A DNA stretch of 64,000 nucleotides from Spirodela intermedia (lineage: Eukaryota > Streptophyta > Magnoliopsida > Alismatales > Araceae), in contig LR746277.1 of NCBI GenBank assembly GCA_902729315.2, forward strand, positions 191,001 to 255,000, given 5' to 3'. Under the pieces are notes generated by a model, which saw nothing but the letters and a program-made list of their open reading frames with translations, was not told the DNA's origin and did not search any database. Positions within the stretch are counted from its first letter, which is position 1, and each line of letters opens with the position of its first letter. Both the position numbers and the translations under genes were made by a program. Below, in pieces: positions 49,575 to 61,200 of the stretch.

Positions 49575-51216
49575 TGACATGACTTAATTATTGTATAGTA
49601 AATCACACAAATTTAAATTTATAAAACTAAAAAATACCAATTTTCAGATATTTAGAAATATTTTTGAATAAATATATCAATTATAATTCAATAAAACTTC
49701 CAAAAATAGTGATCATTTTTCAAATCGATCACAGGGATGTAATATAATATCAGTAATTATTCAAAATTTTCCTCAAAGAATATGATTTTTTATAAATTTT
49801 ATACTAAGAAATGAAAATAAAATATATTTAAAATTCACAAAAAAGAAAAATAAGGATGCGGACACTAGATAACGTCAATGTCCGACGAACGTGAATTGAA
49901 CAAAAATAGAGTTCTACTTGACGATTCTTATGTAAGTGATTACAGATGATTTAATTGATCAAATTAAGATCTGTAAAAGCCAGAAGAATCGTAATTGAAT
50001 GAAGTATAGTTTGGTAAATTTAAATCACACAAATTATCACTAAATGAAGTGAAAATTAAGTTGAAAGTAGGAAAATAGAGTTCTGACGTCGTGACGGCAA
50101 AGCGTCGGCGATGCACTGAAATCTTGAGTGTTCAAGAGGATCGTCGTGCAGTGTCCACGGCCTCAAAGGCTCTCCTTGGACAAAGATGACGTGGGCAATC
50201 TCTAGATCTCCTTGCGAAGTCTAGAGATCAATGAAATGAGTCATTGAGTCGTCTCCGGCGGCTGTCACCTGACGGAGCGGAAAAACGGTGACTTTGCGGC
50301 TCTCTAGCAACTATTACCCAACAGAGAGGAGCTGAATGGAGGTAAGGCGCGTGTCAAGGAGCTTCATCCTTAAGTCCGCACAGTAAGAAGAGGCTCTTCA
50401 TTGCATCCGGTATGCTCTCAGGAGGTAGCAACTCGTCTCCTGATGGATCGTCCTCTTCTTGACGATAGCTAGTTTGTCAATCAATCGGAGATGATTTACT
50501 CAATGAATTTGCGATCTTTTTATCGCGAATCGTTCAATAATTTTAGTAACAATACTCTGCAAATCGCATTGACAAGATTTTCACCAATGATCTAGCAATT
50601 CTGACGACTTAATCCTTCACCGACGATCTATAGAAAAGTCGCGATAATCAGATAAAAATATGAGTTTTGACTCTAGGAGGATTTGAACCTACGTCAATTG
50701 CCCTCCTTTGAAACCTTTTAGGAGAAAGTGTGATGCAGATTTAATCCCACATCGCTTGTGCGCCGAAGTTTTGGGCAATAAATATTAATATCACATTTCA
50801 AAATAATGAGTCCCTTTCTCCCATATGTACAACCACTATTTATCACATAGTCAACTGGCCACCAGTGATGTGGAAGGGGAGTGGCGCATGTGTACCCCCA
50901 TCGGTCTTAGCCGCTCAAGCCCCTATTCGCGGCTCCCCTCGACTACACTTCCGACCCGCTTGTGGGCTTGGCTGGCCAGCGAGTCCCCCTCGTTTTGTTA
51001 TATTTTTATTTTTATTTCTTTTCTTTTTTTATCTAAAAATAGGACTATAAAAATTATATAAATTTGTAGAAAATCATATAATTTGCCAAAAATTCACGTT
51101 AATCAATTGAAAACCACTTTTCACAATTTAGCACAAATATAAGTTTATTTATCATGAGTTAAGACTAAAAATATATTATTTACTAATTATTGACTCATGA
51201 TAATGAAGACTTATCA
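49575..51216 (+). mobile_element. Inner LTR copy nested in an older one
   Basis: It reads TGACATGACTTAATTATTG to GACTTATCA, 1.64 kb, in the same orientation as the right-arm LTR, with a single copy of the 144-bp unit. It is less decayed than the outer copy and more than the arm copies. Flanks cctgt and ccttc share only three of five bases, so the target duplication is imperfect or mutated. It keeps ATCCCACATCG at 50,744-50,754 followed by an AT-rich box. Confidence 0.75.
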
Positions 51217-51850
51217 CCTTCTTACATAAGAAAGAGCAAAATAAATACATGAATATCTTTTTAAAAGCTAACATCATAAGGGTACCTACTTCTCATAAGT
51301 AAAAGGTATTTTGGACATTAAAACTATTAAAAATATTATGAAAAGTTATGACACCAATTTAGTTTTATATTAATTATTTTTTCAAGTTTTGAGACAGGTA
51401 TATAGTAATACAAGATTATGTTATTAATAAGTCTCTTTCTTGGATGTGTACGACCACTTATTGCCTCATGCACACTTAACTCTAGTGACGTGAAAGGAAA
51501 GTGATGCACACATGTCCTGCCAACCCTAAATTACTTGAGCCCATTGCTCACGGCTCCGTCCAACTATGCTTCCACTCACTTGTGGGCCCGATTGGTCAAT
51601 GGGTTCCTTCTTTTTTTATTTTATTATTTTATTATTTTATTTTATTTTATTTTATTTATCTTCATTTATCTCAAAATATAATTATAAAAAATATATAAAT
51701 TTGAATAAAATCACATAATTAACCGAAAATTAATGTAACCAACTAAAACTACTTTTCATAATTTAACATAAATATAAGTTTAGTTATCATGATTTAAGGC
51801 TTAAAATATATTATTAATTAATTATTAACTCATAATAATGAATACATATC
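51217..51850 (+). mobile_element. Outer LTR copy, second part
   Basis: It continues the outer copy after the nested insertion: the words following the T-arm-like gatttgaaccc in other copies reappear here (catcataagggtacctac, gttttgagacaggtatatagtaata), and it ends catgataatgaatacatatc. Confidence 0.65.
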
Positions 51851-51893
51851 TCCCTTAGCATGCTCCACTTTTATTTTTCTTATTAGTCCAAGC

Positions 51894-52361
51894 TTAGTTT
51901 CCATAGAAATTCTCCTTCATGGAAAGCTTAGCTTTCATACTTAACTTATTTATGGTGATGGAGATAAGAGTGTTACGCCTAATTTTATTATTTTCCCAGT
52001 ACTCTGACTTCTTCTGTTCGAGGCAGAGCTTATTCCCGTTGGAGCTTTCTGTGCAACCGACGGCGCACAATCTACCCTTGTGGTGGCTACAGCATATTTT
52101 TGTAAAAACCAGTCCGGCAGCGCCAAGCCTGCGGAGAAAGGGGCTCCGCCAGCACGTCGTAATGGAGGACGGCCGCCATGAACGGAGGGGAGAACCAGCG
52201 CGGCGACTGGCGGCAGGGTAGCCATCAGCAAACCTTCTAATGCGACATCTCTCTATTCCCACGATATCCATTGCTTGCCCGGAACACCAAGGTTGAGGGA
52301 GGCTGGTAACATCATGGTGAATCCCCCGCCGCCACTCATCCTCGATCTGCCGTTCAGCCAT
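51894..52361 (-). CDS. Unrecognised gene divergent from the calmodulin-like gene
   Basis: An open frame of 155 residues beginning MAERQIEDEWRR. I do not recognise the product. The first 45-50 residues (to RRFADGY) are the part conserved with the broken copy at 36.4 kb, where AMDIVGIER corresponds to VMDIAGVES. Conservation at amino-acid level in one frame suggests that this part is or was coding. The C-terminal third, running into Lys/Ile-rich AT-rich sequence, looks non-coding, so the true gene may splice out near 52,200. It is minus strand and shares a 559-base intergenic region with the calmodulin-like gene on the plus strand. Confidence 0.4.
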   Translation of the reverse strand: MAERQIEDEWRRGIHHDVTSLPQPWCSGQAMDIVGIERCRIRRFADGYPAASRRAGSPLRSWRPSSITTCWRSPFLRRLGAAGLVFTKICCSHHKGRLCAVGCTESSNGNKLCLEQKKSEYWENNKIRRNTLISITINKLSMKAKLSMKENFYGN

Positions 52362-52920
52362 TGACGGAAAATATCTCCTCTCTCTCTCCAGGCCTGCAGC
52401 TTCCTAGTGTTTTCCGGCTGATTTTTATAGCTTTCCCTCTCTCCGGGAGAGTGCGCGGAAGCTTCATCAATCGAATACTTGTGTCTTCTTCAAAGTCGTC
52501 TCTCTTATTAAACTTGTCTGACGTCAAGTGACCCACCTCCGGTCGATTGGAGCCACAAGCCGGAAACGACGACCTGGCGTGAGGCTATTGAGATGTGGAG
52601 ATACAGGAAGAGAGGCGCACACGGGCTCGCGGCGACTTTAAATGCCTATATATCCTCGGAGCACCTAGGAAGTTCCTCTTCGAGAACCAACGCGCTGATA
52701 CCCCTTCCCTCTCCCCTTCCCTCACCTCCCCCACCCCTCTCTCTCTCTCTCTCTCCTCGTCATCGTCTCCATCCAGCATCGTCACCATAATCATCATCCC
52801 GTCACTATATACATCTCTCTCTCTCTCTCTCTCTCTGCATCTGTACAACCCACAGAAAGAGTGGCAGCAACGGCCAATCAGAGATCCCGAGGTTCGCCAA
52901 CAAGTTGAATCCACGAGGAA
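52362..52920. promoter_or_regulatory. Bidirectional promoter between the unrecognised gene and the calmodulin-like gene
   Basis: It contains TGACGTCA (52,519-52,526, the palindromic bZIP core) in the block conserved with 40.7 and 45.3 kb. A TATA box (ctatatatcc near 52,646) serves the plus-strand gene, followed by a CT-rich leader with two (CT)n runs (about 52,739-52,757 and 52,815-52,836). On the minus side the leader contains aaaacactaggaagctgcag, also kept at 36.3 kb. Confidence 0.65.
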
Positions 52921-53481
52921 ATGGCACAGGCATCAACAAACACTCGCCGCTCCACGACCCACCAGGACCACGGCTTCTCTTCTTCCTCTTCCTCCTCTTG
53001 TCGGTCGTGGCATCCTGCGAATGGGTTCTCCAATGCGGCCGAGTTAGAGTCGCCGCAGCATCGGGAGAGATACCTGGGGCGGATGTTCCGGTTCGTGGAC
53101 GAGAACGGGGACGGGAAGATATCGCCGTCGGAGTTGCAGAGCTGCATGAAAACTGTCGGGGAGGAGCTGACGGAGGAGGACGCGGAGGCGGTGGTGGAGT
53201 CTGCGGACTCCGACGGCGACGGGTTGCTAGGGTTTGAGGACTTTGCGAGGCTGGTGGCGGAGGGGGAGAGGGAGGAGGAGAGGAAACGGAGCCTGCGGGA
53301 GGCCTTCGGCGTATACGCGGCGGAGGAGGGCGGCTGCATCACCCCACGCAGCCTACGGAGGACACTCGCTCGCCTCGGCGAGGCGAAGACCCTCGAGGCC
53401 TGCCGCCTCATGATCCAACGCTTCGACCTGAACGGTGATGGCGTGATCTCTTTCGACGAATTCATCGCCATGATGCTTTAG
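52921..53481 (+). CDS. Calmodulin-like EF-hand calcium sensor, intact
   Basis: A single exon, 186 residues, GC-rich. The product is a cytosolic-type calcium sensor of the plant CML group. The N-terminus (1-50) is Ser-rich and variable. EF-hand loops: first DENGDGKISPSE (60-71), second DSDGDGLLGFED (96-107), fourth DLNGDGVISFDE (169-180), all with acidic or oxygen ligands at the key positions. The third hand (about 133-144, AAEEGGCITPRS) lacks the first acidic ligand and should not bind. The protein ends FIAMML straight after the fourth hand. The start is fixed by the paralogues, which share MA-x-AST-x-TRRSTTH. This copy is the best model of the ancestral gene; copies at 39.8 and 44.4 kb have a changed fourth hand. 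Confidence 0.9.
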   Translation: MAQASTNTRRSTTHQDHGFSSSSSSSCRSWHPANGFSNAAELESPQHRERYLGRMFRFVDENGDGKISPSELQSCMKTVGEELTEEDAEAVVESADSDGDGLLGFEDFARLVAEGEREEERKRSLREAFGVYAAEEGGCITPRSLRRTLARLGEAKTLEACRLMIQRFDLNGDGVISFDEFIAMML

Positions 53482-55101
53482 TCCTCACCATCCCCCCTCC
53501 CCCCACCCTCTCTCTCTCTATCTCTTCCCCTCTCTTGCTTGCTCTCTCTTCGTGTATGTATACATCAATTCTTGTACATGATGCGCCATTTCTACCCTCT
53601 CTCTCTCTCTCTCCCCCTCTATCTCGCTTTCACTAGTATTGATGATCTCTGTTGGTCACCACCCGTCGTCACGTTCTCACTCATACAACGACCTGTTTGT
53701 CTGAAAGGTCAGCATTTGCGCCGGCGGGGGAGGCCGCCGCCGGCTTCCGTCGGACCACGCGTTCGTAGTTTGGCCGGCCAAAACACGGCGGAAGTTGGAC
53801 TCCTGAACCATCTCCGAACCCACCCTCGTCGTCTCCCCCTCTCTGCAAGAAGATTCAGCTTCGCGTTATTCTCTTTTATATAAACTCGATAATCGAACCA
53901 AGTAATTTAAATTAACCCATAATTAAGGTTTTCATGCCTTTCTCCTCTCACGAAATTCGATTCGAAACAATTTTATTCCGAGAAATTCCCAGATAACTCC
54001 TCCGCCATGTCATAATCAGCGTTGTTGCTCTCAACTCTCCACTGACAATCGGGTTACCATCATCAGCACAGTGCTCGGCTCAACCACTAGTCCATGGGGG
54101 CCATGCATGCTTTTCAGATTTTTCTAGAGTCATTAGGTTTATTCAGATAATTAACCAACATGGGGCCGATTATTACTGATAAACCCATTTAGATATTATT
54201 ACTTAAAGTGAGATAATTCTCAGCATCTTCTAATAGATTAGGTCAATATGTTAGGTAGAGCGTTTTCTCATCAGGAAGCAGCCCAGAAAAGGAAGCTTGA
54301 GCATCAAAAAGGCGGCAGCTTTTCTAATGCATCCATGTCAAGTGGATGGGTTGGTGACCGAGGGCGATCGCGGACGCAGTTTTTGTCACAAGGTTAGGGC
54401 AGTTGACCCCTGAAGTTATACGGAAATAAATATTCCGTACGTTTTTCATCTGTTCCGGTGAACAAGGGCTGGCCTGTTGAGATAGCTTCTTAACCAGGGT
54501 TGGCCTGTTGAGCCCGCTGAAATTATCCCGTTAATAAGCAATTTTCATTCTACACAATTTAGGGGGAATGGTGTCTTGATATTGGAAAAAATAATGCAGT
54601 TCTTATTAAACCAACCCCAAATAAAATAAGAATATCTGATAAAAAAAACCATTTTTCAAAAAAAGGAAGCAGGCAAAAATAAAACCTGATATTGATTTCT
54701 TATCAAACTTTTTTTTTTTTTAATTGAAAAAACGTACAAAAATAGGAATGAAAATAATAAAAGAATTGCTGGTAAAAAGACTCTATATACCTCAAAGGCA
54801 ATCGTGCACAGATGACCATATGCTTTTGTAGGCACACCCATTAAAATCAAACCATAGACAGCACTATACTTTTGAAAGGCCCGTTAGCCTATAATTTCTC
54901 AGCAGACTAGATGATGTATGCATAATCATAGAGCCTCTATCACAAGCTTCGATGCTCTTCATCAGGCATCAAGAGACAATGAAGTTATAAGATGGCAATG
55001 AGAGTAGGCAGACAAGACAGAACCCCAACTCATCCCGAGGGGAGAGAGTTCACACTGCTGGGTTCATCATGGGGGATAGCTCCTCACACAGCATCATCTA
55101 T
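53482..55101. other. Intergenic DNA between calmodulin-like and YjbQ-family genes
   Basis: CT tracts near 53,505-53,535 and 53,597-53,615 lie in the 3' region of the calmodulin-like gene. 53,700-53,830 is GC-rich. A 14-base word, ggcctgttgag with its left flank, occurs twice near 54,470 and 54,505. 54,930-54,990 resembles the end of the ~0.25-kb dispersed repeat. No gene is supported. Confidence 0.45.
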
Positions 55102-57502
55102 TTACATGCCATTCATGGTGACCACAACCTTGCGTGGGGTGGCGTGGTCTCGGTGCTCGCACAGCCATATTCCCTGGATTCACATCAGAGAGATATTTTT
55201 CAGGAGAAAGACATAATCTTGACCAAGAACAAGGAACTGGGTAGGTTTAGGGTTCAGGCCCCAAGGGCTTCATCATCTTAATCAAGAATAAAGAAATAAG
55301 AGAGAAAGAATAAAGAACTGAGTGTGGGTTTTGGTTTTCGGAAGAAAAATATGTAAATGAGCGTCATCTTATATATGAACAACGAACTGGGTAGGGGCTT
55401 CAGGTCTGGGTTTATGTCTCCAGGAGGAAAATAAAACACAAAAGTGAGCATCATCTTGATTGAGAACAAGGAATCGGGCAGGTTCTAACATCCACAGAGA
55501 CTCTTCCATGGAACGATGAGAACCACGACAGCATAGAATAAATAAGAGGGGAGGCAGAGGGTTTATTCGCTATTCCAACCTGCCAAGTGCCCATGTTAAG
55601 ACGACCATCGGTAATCGGAATGCTGCACAAGACATAGAAAATCGTCACTTTCTTGATAAGAGTTGGGGGTTCAATAGGAGTTTGAAGAATCCATGGATGC
55701 TACATACGTGAGAGAACAGCCAAACATTGATGATTTGATGTGAGCCGGCATATCATCTGGGCCTGCAAAATTTTCCCTTCTTTTAGCAAATACCATTCAA
55801 TGCACATTACATCGACAACCCAAAATGGGTTTTTTTTAAAAGAAAAAGATTTGAACTTTTTGTTGCAGATTAGCAACCAAGGATCCACAGGATTTTAAGT
55901 TTTCTGGGTAGCTGCCCACCAACGGCAACATCCCACAATGCATAATGAACGGGCCTGCCACACTGAAAGCTACCCCTTTGTGGGAAGCGGTGTTTAAGCA
56001 AGTGGCCATCAAAAGTCAACCTTAGAATCTAGAAGATGCGAGGCATTCCACCTACTGTAACTCATTGCGAAATCATCCATTCTTGCTTTAGCTATGAATA
56101 GTCGGAGGAAATAGTGCGTGTTGGTTCATTGAGAAAAAGAAGGTAGAATTCTATTACCAGCATTCCATGTAAGACCCTAATTCCACGCTTACAGTGAAGA
56201 GAAGCATAAATAAAAGTTGGGAAACTGACGCAAGATCCCCTAGCTGTCAACTGCGAATATGAAGCAAAACTCACCTTCTAGCGTGTGTTTCCAAGGTGCC
56301 GAACGACCCTGGAAGAACAAGAATCCGATTATCACCAAAATCAAATAATAAGGGGAAATCTAGGCCAAACAGTGATAAACAAAGCAGAGGAAGGGTTCAG
56401 ACCTCGGGAACAATTCGATTCAAGAAAGTTTCGGTGTCATCTTGGACATCAGAATCGTAGTTCTCGTTTATTGTCAGTGACGCGCTTGTATGCTGCACTG
56501 GAGATTTCTCTCCATTTTCTGAAAAGTCAGAACATCTAAAAGCGTGACGAGAAATGATAAGCAAGGCACAGCGATTTCGCTTACAGAAGAGATAAGCAAT
56601 TCCACACTTGAATCCTGATAAGTCTTGTTCGATTTCCCGCAGAATCTGGTCAGAAAGATGAGCAGAGAGGAGCTAAGATAAAGGCGCATTTATCAAAACG
56701 AGGTCGAGGACTGACCATCTTCACCTTTGAACAGTTATTTAACGGACCCTCATGACCATTTGGCGTCTGCGCCACATGATAAATAACATGTATCTTAAAA
56801 ATAAATGATCTGGCAAATCAACTGTCTTCTACCTGCAAACGGGTGTTGAGAATTTCTCCAAGAAACTGAAGAAACCCATTTCAAGCAGAAGCATATTCAA
56901 GTGGCAGTACAAGATCAGAGTGCAAGCCATCAAAGGCTGTATTGTTTTGCTTCCCTAAGAGGAGGTGACAGGAAACTACGCCCGAAGCTCTCATAATCAA
57001 ATGTTTATCGTCGGGTAGGCAAAAGCCCATAATAGATCCCTCATATTTTCCGAAATTTAGCACCTCAAAATCCTAGACGGATCATTTCGAGGGATCGATA
57101 GCTGTGGCGATAGCAGAGCCACCATCTTCAATTGAGGAGGCTTGTTCTAAAATGGAGGTTATTTTCCTCAGTTCTAGGCGCAGATTTGTTTGATCTCTTG
57201 ATCTATTTCTGTCTTGCGGGAACCGTCGACTAATCTACCCAGCAGTCCAACTAATCGCTCAGCCAAACGAAGAACTGCGAGGAACAGCACACCGGAGCAG
57301 GAATGGGAAGGAAAACTCAGAAAGAATCAGCCAAGGGGAGCAGATCATGAGACTACGCGAGTGATCAGAGAGAAATTTCCTGACACGCGCGAGAGAACGA
57401 AGCAGATGAACAGAGAGGGTATTCTACCCTGGAGGTGATGAGGTGGCAGCCCCGCCGCTGTGCGGGGATGACGACGGTCTTCTGGGCCCACTTGCCGGCC
57501 AT
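55102..57502 (-). CDS. YjbQ/UPF0047-family protein, seven exons
   Basis: Exons on the minus strand: 57,502-57,428; 56,645-56,585; 56,497-56,403; 56,308-56,275; 55,762-55,708; 55,622-55,580; 55,173-55,102. All introns are GT-AG, phases agree, and the sum is 435 bases, giving 144 residues, the usual family length. The product starts MAGKWAQKTVVIPAQRRGCH. It has the family landmarks LQHTSASLTINENYD (47-60), a DDTETFLNR segment, APWKHTLEGPDDMPAH (81-96), the signature PITDGRLNMGTWQG (109-122) and the EHRDH end. Members are compact beta-rich proteins with conserved His and acidic residues; bacterial relatives show weak thiamine-phosphate-synthase activity, and the plant role is not settled. There is no transit peptide. 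It is divergent from the PhoD-like gene. Confidence 0.9.
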
Positions 57503-58223
57503 GGTGGACGACGACGATCGCTCCTCCGCCGCCAGGGATGCCGACGGGTACGCCGCTCGCCTGATATGCAACGCACGCGACCTCCCCGCGCAGAATCGGG
57601 AAAAGGAGATAAAAGGAGGAGGAGCTACGCCAGAGGACAGGCCTGTAGGGTGGTGGGAAGCTTGGAGGAAGAGGGTCGGAGAAGAGAGGAGGGATTGCAT
57701 GCCGGGTGATGTTGCAGCAAGTTATAGTGGATCCACAGGAGACGAGAAGCTGGGCAAAAGCTGACTGCGGCGGCGAAGGGGAAGATGGTCGAGCCGGGGA
57801 CAGAATTCGACGGAGCCGCCACAGTTGCCAGGGGCCGCTAAAGGCCCCATCTTCATGGCTCGGCTCGCGGTGTGGTGAGGATGAAAGCTCTCTCTCTCTC
57901 TCTCTCCCCCTACGATCACTAGATATTTCTTTCGGTGGATCGGCCCGTTATGATAGAGCTCGGGTCCGGGCTCTTTTCACTATTAGTTAAGCTTTTAGGC
58001 CCAAACATTAAAAAAGTGTCGGCCCGAGAGTCTGCTGCTTCAACACGTGGCGCATCATTCGTGAGACACGTCATTACTCTCGCTGCCTCTTTCTCTCTCA
58101 TAGCAAGCGCGGGAAGGATCGCCGCTGCTGTTGGTGCTGTTCTCTTCCTTCTTCAACTGCGCTTCCTCCTCGGGTTCCTCGTCACCAGTGCTTCAAACGA
58201 TTACTGCTGCTGCTGCTTGTAGG
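57503..58223. promoter_or_regulatory. Head-to-head intergenic region between YjbQ-family and PhoD-like genes
   Basis: About 720 bases, GC-rich, must hold the promoters and leaders of both genes. A CT tract lies at about 57,889-57,906. Long frames on both strands here have no family signature and are treated as chance. I see no clear TATA box, which is common in GC-rich divergent plant promoters. Confidence 0.5.
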
Positions 58224-61200
58224 ATGAGCGCGCGCCTGGTGATCTTTCTGATCTTTCTTGCCGCTGGAAATGAGCCGTGCGCGCACCGTGGTTGGTCGGA
58301 GAGAGGAGTTGCGGCTGAGTTGAGGGCGGGAGAGGAGGGACGCGTGGTCTCCCGGATTGCGTTTGGGTCCTGCGCGAATCAGAACGCTTCGCAGGTAGGG
58401 GATTGCTTCCGAGTTTTAGATAGAGTCGATAGAGCTCGCGGCAGTGGTGGTAATCGGACGATAATTTGTGTTCACAGAGGTGGATTGAAAATTAGTTGCA
58501 TATTTTGTTCCTGGTTCTCGGAGGACATGTTAAAGGTGATTTTTCTTTTAAACTGAAAAACTGTCAGACGAAGCATTCAAGCCTGATTTTCTCTGAAAAT
58601 ATTTGCCGGAGCTTCTTTTTTTTACATTGATGCCGAGTATGGGATGATTTTCTTTCTGTGGGAGATCAGATTAAATATGTTTTTCGATTACTAGGTTAAC
58701 AAACGCACTCGATCGATCTCAAGAATTGCTGAAATACGATTTTCAGATTCCTCTTTGTCTTTATGTTGTCGCGAACTGATTGCGATTTCGTAACTGGAGT
58801 AAACACACTCTTGGCATCGAATGAGAGAAGTATTTCTCGTGCAGCCCATTTGGAGCGCAATAAACGAGTTCGATCCCCAGCTGTTCATTTGGTTGGGCGA
58901 CAATATCTATGGGGATAATAAGAGACCACCAAGGGTTTTCGGAAAGGAGAGGACGATCGGGCCATGGAAGAATGTGCCGGTGTTCTTCCCAGCATCGGAG
59001 CAGGAGCTGAGGGAAAGATACAGGCTACAAAAGAGTAAACCAGGTTACTCTAATTTAAGGAGAAGAGCTCAGGTTGACTCCAGTTTGTGTACTTTTTTAT
59101 AATGGTGGCCAAAATAGTTCGTCTTTTCGATTTCTTTCTTGACAGTATATCTGGTATTTTGGGCTGCTCTTGAACATGAGATTCTTTCTTTTTTCTGGAA
59201 ATATGTCTCGCTAATCTGTTTTGAAGTCCTGACATCTACGGTCTCCATCTCTCTGCCAACTTCTCTGGATTAATTCTAGGCATTCCAGGTGCGAGGTTGA
59301 CGGTCGAATGACTGCCTGCTAGGGGGAAAAAATTGCGTCAAAGCGCTCAGAGTTCTACTTAGTCAACCATAGATTGCTTCGTCATTCATTGATTACACTA
59401 GTTGAGGCAAAAATGTGGTGATACGCTCTGCCATGATTTGTAGATTAGGTCTTGGCTGCCAACCTTTTTTTCCCACAAAGAGTTATGCTTAACATCTTGT
59501 TTTTCATGTCTCTACTCTTTAGTTCAATTTTTATCAATTTTTGGATTTACGTGTTTGGGAAAGAGGCAGTTTAAACTAGAAGTTCATTACATTTTTTGTC
59601 CTCAAGTTGTGTCATGAAGATGCACATGGATCCTCATTTGGTTCTTCTGCTTTCTTCTAAGAAGTTGGTGTGCATTCATGCCCATCTGCGTCATGTATAT
59701 AGCTTTGAAAGGTTTGCTAAACTGCTTGCTTGAAGTGAGACGACTAAACCAACTGCACACATATCTTTTTTCCCCACTCGCTTGAGAAGATTACCACTAG
59801 AGTTTTGGATAAGACACTAATTCTTTATCACACGATATAGAGAAGAGTTGTAGCCTTCCTCTGTGGAATGATGTCAGGTAATGTTTTGAGTCATTCATCA
59901 TACGGTTATTCTTGACCTTATGGAATTTTTAAATTTATTTCTCAATGTCTAACTACGGAAACCCATATTTTTTGGGGGATAATAAATTAGTAGAGTAGGT
60001 TCAGCTTCATTATCACTGTCATAATTTTTTATTAAGTAATTTGGATACAATTCCTTACAGGCCCTTCCACATCCAATGCATTTTTTGGACTTTGTTGTGG
60101 AAATAATGTAAATGGACTGCATCCAGCCTAGACCATTCGTTCTGATATCATGTCAAAGTTGTTGGATCATCCAACTCAAAAAAAAAATCAAGGAATTAAG
60201 TGGGACATTTGTATAATCATAAGGTTCCCTCGTGCGACAATTCATCACAATTTTTATTTAGTTCATTGTCTTTTGCTTTAATTAAACCTCTCAGAATTCT
60301 ATGCAAGGTCAAGATTGGTTTTCCCCACTTTTTTTAAAAAAGAGCTGTGTGATAATTGGTATTTTACATGTCTTTATTTATAACATTTTCTTTGTTTCAA
60401 TGCAGGTCATTGGAACATGGGATGACCATGATTATGGACTAAATGACGCAGGAAAGGAATTCAGTGGGAAAAACATCACTCAGAAACTTCTGCTCGATTT
60501 CTTAGATGAGGCACCGGACAGTCCTCGGTGAGAAACTATAAGCCAGCCAATTCAATCATTCATCTTCTTCAGTTGTTTCATGCATCTTTTTAGATGGAAC
60601 CCATTATGTAATCAAGCCTGTCATGTAATTTTTTACGATTACACTGGATGCAATTCCGTGATCATGACCAGACGGTTTTCAATGAGGATCGGGACCTTTT
60701 GAAAAAAAAATTGTAAATAGTAATAGAGTTAACCTTGTTGTGGAGATCTTAGGGTATATACTTATAGGAGGGCAAAATAACTGATCGTTTTGGCAACACG
60801 GTTTATGGGTTATATCTTATGATTGGGCAAATCTTTCACTTTCTTTACATATCATGGTCAGTGTTCCCTTAACACTCCTTCGATTTTACAGCTTTCTTCC
60901 AGTGTAATTTCGGTGCAATTTCTTTGGTTTAGGTTCAGACAGGCTGGCGTTTATGCGTCTTATCTGTTTGGCCCCAAGGGGAAGCAGATAAAGGTCAGTC
61001 CTGGAAATTATGAAAATAATTTTCTCTGCTTATTTTTTTTTTCCAGAGTTTAATACATCTACATGTGAGAGTATTCTTATTCTTGTTTAGCTGCATTTGA
61101 CATCAAATTATGCGGAATTTGAGAAAATATAGAATTTATATGTGTGGATGTTTCAATCTGTCAAGAGAAAGTCTTATGTTTGAGTTTTTTCAACGAAAAC

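Noticed and set aside
57365-57764. Overlapping ~110-residue frames on both strands in the divergent promoter
   Set aside because: The minus frame contains YjbQ exon 1 by accident of reading through; the plus frames are GC-driven and have no family signature.
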